From assembly GCA_900752625.1 (NCBI GenBank), contig CAADWC010000077.1, forward strand, positions 1 to 8,737: a stretch of 8,737 nucleotides of DNA. The letters run 5' to 3'. The position numbers and the translations under genes were made by a program. Positions 6,256 through 8,737 of this stretch are shown one piece after another (within the stretch, counting starts at the first letter, position 1; every line of letters starts with the position of its first letter). A model generated the notes under the pieces. That model was not told the origin of the DNA, searched no databases, and saw only the letters and a list, made by a program, of their open reading frames with translations. The DNA comes from Oscillospiraceae bacterium (GTDB lineage Bacteria; Bacillota; Clostridia; Oscillospirales; Ruminococcaceae).

Positions 6256-7455
6256 TTATTTATTTACTATATTAAAGCCTGCTTCCGTCAGCGCCTGCCT
6301 TATCATTGCTATGTGCTCGAAGTTTCTTGTTTCAAGCACAATTCTGAGCAGGCAGTCGGTAATATCGCTGTCTTCGCTTGCCCTTTCGTGATGTATCGAA
6401 ACGACATTGCCGCCGAGATTTGCAAGTATCTCCGAAACTCCCTTGAGCTGTCCGGGCTTATCCTCAAGCTGGATCGTAAGGGTATCGCTTCTTCCGGATT
6501 TAAGCAGACCTCTCTTTATTACTCTTGACAGAATCGTTACATCGATATTTCCTCCCGAAACAAGACATACAACGTTTTTGCCCTCCACAGGGATTTTATC
6601 GAACATGACAGCCGCCACCGCAACCGCTCCGGCTCCCTCCGCTATAAGCTTATGCTGCTCGATAAGCGCAAGAATTGCAGAAGAAACCTCGTCGTCGGTA
6701 ACGGTAACTATATCGTCCACATATTTTTTACAGAATTCGAATGTATGCTCTCCCGGCTCCTTGACCTTTATTCCGTCGGCAATAGTCGCTACGGAATCAA
6801 GGCATTTTATTTTGTTCTCGGCAAGAGATTCGACCATTGACGGAGCCCCGCTTGCCTGAACGCCGTAAATCTTAATATCCGGCTTTAAAGATTTCAGCGC
6901 GAATGCAACTCCGGAAATAAGTCCTCCTCCGCCTACAGGAACAACCACAGCGTCGAGCTCAGGAAGCTGGTCAATAAGCTCAAGACCGATAGTACCCTGA
7001 CCTGCTATAACGTTTTCGTCGTCAAATGGATGAATAAAAGTATAGCCTTTTTCGTCTCTCAGCTGTATAGCCTTATTGTATGCGTCGTCATAAACTCCCT
7101 CGACAAGACAAACCTCAGCGCCGTAACCCTTCGTAGCTTCTACTTTGGAAATAGGTGCGCCGTCCGGCAGACATATAATAGACTTTATGCCGTTTTTCGT
7201 AGCGGCAAGCGCCACACCCTGAGCATGATTTCCCGCTGAACAAGCGATAACGCCGTGAGCCTTTTCTTCATCGGAAAGCTGAGAAATTTTATAATACGCT
7301 CCTCTTACCTTAAAAGATCCGGTGATCTGAAGATTTTCGGTTTTCAGAAAAACGTTTGCCTTAGGATTTATCTTAGGCGCTTTAATAACCTCGGTTTCTC
7401 TTATAACCTGCTTTAAAACGTGTCTTGCATGATAGATCTTGTCGAGTGTCAGCAT
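6256..7455 (-). CDS. ilvA: Threonine ammonia-lyase (threonine dehydratase), one ACT domain
   Basis: Cytoplasmic PLP enzyme converting L-threonine to 2-oxobutyrate and ammonia, the committed step to isoleucine. From the chosen start it has 399 residues: a fold-type II PLP domain (about 1-315) with GSFKVRGA carrying the Schiff-base Lys49, SAGNHAQG (73-80), the PLP-phosphate loop GGGGLISG (175-182) and SGGNID (300-305); then a single C-terminal ACT domain (about 325-399, LTIQLEDKPGQL onward). This is the shorter single-ACT class, not the E. coli-type IlvA of about 510 residues. The upstream ATG at 7462-7464 touches the SD (AAGAGGG, 7465-7471), so I use the second ATG, 9 bases from it, which gives the family-typical MLTLDKIY opening. 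The class includes catabolic (tdcB) enzymes, but the isoleucine-type T-box supports a biosynthetic role. It heads the cluster with the 72-residue gene and ridA. Confidence 0.95.
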   Translation of the reverse strand: MLTLDKIYHARHVLKQVIRETEVIKAPKINPKANVFLKTENLQITGSFKVRGAYYKISQLSDEEKAHGVIACSAGNHAQGVALAATKNGIKSIICLPDGAPISKVEATKGYGAEVCLVEGVYDDAYNKAIQLRDEKGYTFIHPFDDENVIAGQGTIGLELIDQLPELDAVVVPVGGGGLISGVAFALKSLKPDIKIYGVQASGAPSMVESLAENKIKCLDSVATIADGIKVKEPGEHTFEFCKKYVDDIVTVTDDEVSSAILALIEQHKLIAEGAGAVAVAAVMFDKIPVEGKNVVCLVSGGNIDVTILSRVIKRGLLKSGRSDTLTIQLEDKPGQLKGVSEILANLGGNVVSIHHERASEDSDITDCLLRIVLETRNFEHIAMIRQALTEAGFNIVNK

Positions 7456-7483
7456 AGCAATCATCCCTCTTAAAAATTATAAT

Positions 7484-7525
7484 AAAAAAACTCCGCCTCA
7501 CAGCCAAAGGCTGACAGAGGCGAAG
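7484..7525 (-). terminator. T-box attenuator (regulated terminator)
   Basis: On the minus strand a 9-bp outer stem CTTCGCCTC/GAGGCGGAG and an inner CAGCC/GGCTG stem are followed by seven T (7484-7490). It ends about 20 bases before the ilvA start codon. The 5' arm overlaps the bases that pair with the T-box sequence, so this is the terminator that tRNA-Ile binding disrupts. Confidence 0.9.
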
Positions 7526-7750
7526 ATTACTCTCCGTGTTACCACTCTGCTTGCGCTCCGAAAAAACGGCGCACCGCTCATTATCCCTATAACGGCGGGC
7601 AACCGTGCCGTCCTACGGACAAAGTCTTTCAGCGGCAGGCTCGGGAATGATACAAATCCGTGATTTGACGCAGAACTTTCACCTCGCATCTGCTCTCTTT
7701 GAAAAATCCTCCGGATTACGTTTCCGTCACAGCCTTTAACATATTGTACA
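7484..7750 (-). promoter_or_regulatory. T-box riboswitch leader, isoleucine-type, upstream of ilvA
   Basis: Read on the minus strand, the leader has the T-box landmarks in order. The Stem I apical part has AGAGAG followed by a GCAGA/TCTGC stem (7689-7693 with 7670-7674) around a loop with GGTGAAAG. The specifier region contains ATC (7649-7651), followed by A as is usual. A Stem III-like hairpin ACGGC/GCCGT lies near 7592-7614. The T-box AGAGTGGTAACACGG lies at 7534-7548, and a terminator hairpin follows. CAGAG at the T-box (7545-7549) can pair with CTCTG (7514-7518) to form the antiterminator in competition with the terminator. UGGU in the bulge fits a tRNA ending ACCA, as expected for tRNA-Ile. 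Uncharged tRNA-Ile should switch the cluster on. The 5' end is placed from the promoter and is approximate. Confidence 0.92.
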
Positions 7751-7756
7751 TAAAAT

Positions 7757-7786
7757 ATTATATACCACGTTTTTATGAAAAGTCAA
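7757..7786 (-). promoter_or_regulatory. Promoter of the T-box/ilvA cluster
   Basis: On the minus strand TTGACT (7781-7786) is separated by 18 bases from a perfect TATAAT (7757-7762); an overlapping TATATA at 16 bases is an alternative. The predicted start near 7750 gives a leader of about 285-295 bases, a normal T-box leader length. Confidence 0.8.
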
Positions 7787-7908
7787 TAGATACTTTGTAA
7801 ATATTGTCTTAGCGCCGTTTCTGCGAAGAACAATTCTCAATATGCCGGCGGAATTGCTTGTATATTCGTGCGCAGTTTATATTGCCGGTATATACCTGTT
7901 CTCTGCCG

Positions 7909-7937
7909 TTGTAATCTTCTGTCTTTTATGCTACAAT
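7909..7937 (+). promoter_or_regulatory. Promoter of sfsA
   Basis: TTGTAA (7909-7914), a 17-base spacer and TACAAT (7932-7937), preceded by TG at the extended -10 position (7929-7930). The predicted start near 7944 leaves a leader of about 25 bases before the sfsA GTG. It diverges from the ilvA promoter; nothing else recognisable lies between them (7787-7908). Confidence 0.7.
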
Positions 7938-7968
7938 AAATAAAAACCGCATGAAAGGAAATCATACC

Positions 7969-8643
7969 GTGAATTACAGAGATATACGAAAGGGCATATT
8001 TATAAGCCGTCCCAACAGGTTTATTGCGGAGATTGAAATAGACGGCGCAAAGGAGATCTGCCATGTAAAAAACACCGGCAGATGCAAGGAACTGCTTGTA
8101 AAGGGCAGCACTGTTTTCTGTGAAAAAAGCGCAAATCCGGCAAGAAAGACAAAATACGACCTTGTCGCCGTTATTAAGGGAAAACGCCTGATAAATATGG
8201 ACAGTCAGGCTCCCAACAAAGCGGCGCTGGAAGCAATACCGGAACTTTTTGACGGTGTGACGCTTATAAAGCCGGAATATACCTATAAATCCTCCCGCAT
8301 TGATTTTTACATAGAAGCTTCGGGGGAAAAGATACTTTTGGAGGTAAAGGGAGTAACTCTGGAAGAAGATAACGTTGCTTTTTTTCCGGACGCTCCTACC
8401 GAAAGAGGCGTAAAGCATATACACGAGCTTATTTCAGCTCTTTCCGACGGTTACAGAGCTTGTATACTGTTTGTTGTTCAGATGAGCGGAGCAGACTGCT
8501 TCAGACCCAACGGAAAAACTCATCCCGAATTTGCTGAGGCGCTGAAACAGGCGGAGCGTGAGGGCGTAGAGATTTTAGTATATGATACTGCGGTTACCGA
8601 AAGCTCAATGACGCTTGATCGCAGAATCAGAGCGGAGATATAA
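7969..8643 (+). CDS. sfsA: SfsA-family protein (DNA/RNA nuclease SfsA, sugar fermentation stimulation protein)
   Basis: From the GTG at 7969 the protein has 224 residues, close to the family norm. SfsA proteins have an N-terminal OB-like part and a C-terminal PD-(D/E)xK-nuclease-like domain. The E. coli member was named for stimulating maltose genes; the family is now usually annotated as a nucleic-acid nuclease, and its true role is unsettled. Visible motifs are HVKNTGRCKELL (32-43), SRIDF with Asp112, the EVK motif (Glu125, Lys127) followed by GVTL, and FPDAPTERGVKH (139-150). The Asp/Glu/Lys set looks intact, so it is probably active. An upstream in-frame ATG at 7951 overlaps the SD (AAAGGAAA, 7954-7961); the GTG about 8 bases after it is the better start. 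It stands alone with its own promoter, and no clear terminator is seen in the 94 bases after it. Confidence 0.95.
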   Translation: MNYRDIRKGIFISRPNRFIAEIEIDGAKEICHVKNTGRCKELLVKGSTVFCEKSANPARKTKYDLVAVIKGKRLINMDSQAPNKAALEAIPELFDGVTLIKPEYTYKSSRIDFYIEASGEKILLEVKGVTLEEDNVAFFPDAPTERGVKHIHELISALSDGYRACILFVVQMSGADCFRPNGKTHPEFAEALKQAEREGVEILVYDTAVTESSMTLDRRIRAEI

Positions 8644-8737
8644 ACGACGCTCGCAGGCAGGTCTTATCGTTACATAAAAAGCGTGTATTAATTTAAAGTT
8701 TGTAAGTTTGTCAATCATATTGGACACTGTTCTTAAG

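Noticed and set aside
6256..7455. Serine/threonine racemase or serine dehydratase instead of IlvA
   Set aside because: The C-terminal ACT domain and the isoleucine-type T-box favour threonine dehydratase; racemases of this fold generally lack the ACT domain.
7498..7689. 63-codon minus-strand frame upstream of ilvA
   Set aside because: It lies entirely within the T-box leader RNA, whose structure explains the sequence.
7837..8424. 195-codon minus-strand frame opposite sfsA
   Set aside because: It overlaps the promoter and coding sequence of sfsA, which has full family motifs; the translation looks like antisense noise.

Overview
The window looks like chromosomal DNA from an anaerobic, fermentative member of the Clostridia, probably close to the Ruminococcus/Oscillospiraceae group. 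The signs are a large single-chain pyruvate:ferredoxin oxidoreductase, a T-box leader, a short threonine dehydratase with one ACT domain, SD-rich starts and strong sigma-A-type promoters. This placement is inferred from gene content only. No mobile element, CRISPR array, tRNA or rRNA was found.

Layout, left to right. At 1-84 there is the probable tail of a rightward gene and its terminator. From 85 to 373 there is a gene-poor stretch with one protein-like open frame that has no start codon. nifJ (422-3991, minus) ends in its own terminator at 374-404. Its leader carries a clear promoter (4143-4171) and, just downstream of the expected transcription start, a near-perfect inverted repeat (4103-4120) of the Rex or CRP type. 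Next on the minus strand is a CLC-family transporter (4248-5531) whose filter motifs fit the fluoride/proton antiporter branch better than chloride channels. Upstream of it lies a minus-strand cluster: ilvA (6256-7455), a 72-residue unknown gene (6026-6244) and ridA (5598-5972). A hairpin terminator at 5542-5566 lies between ridA and the transporter. The cluster is preceded by a T-box leader (about 7484-7750) whose specifier reads as AUC (isoleucine), with its own promoter at 7757-7786. Divergently, on the plus strand, sfsA (7969-8643) has its own promoter.

How the genes work together. IlvA deaminates threonine to 2-oxobutyrate, the first step of isoleucine synthesis, and releases reactive enamine/imine intermediates. 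RidA speeds hydrolysis of such intermediates. An isoleucine-sensing T-box in front of both means that uncharged tRNA-Ile should raise the enzyme and its clean-up partner together. The small unknown gene between them is 11 bases from ilvA and has a strong SD, so it probably belongs to the same response. nifJ supplies acetyl-CoA and reduced ferredoxin, and an NADH-sensing Rex operator over its leader would tie it to redox state. The CLC transporter may be expressed by read-through past the terminator or from a promoter I could not identify.
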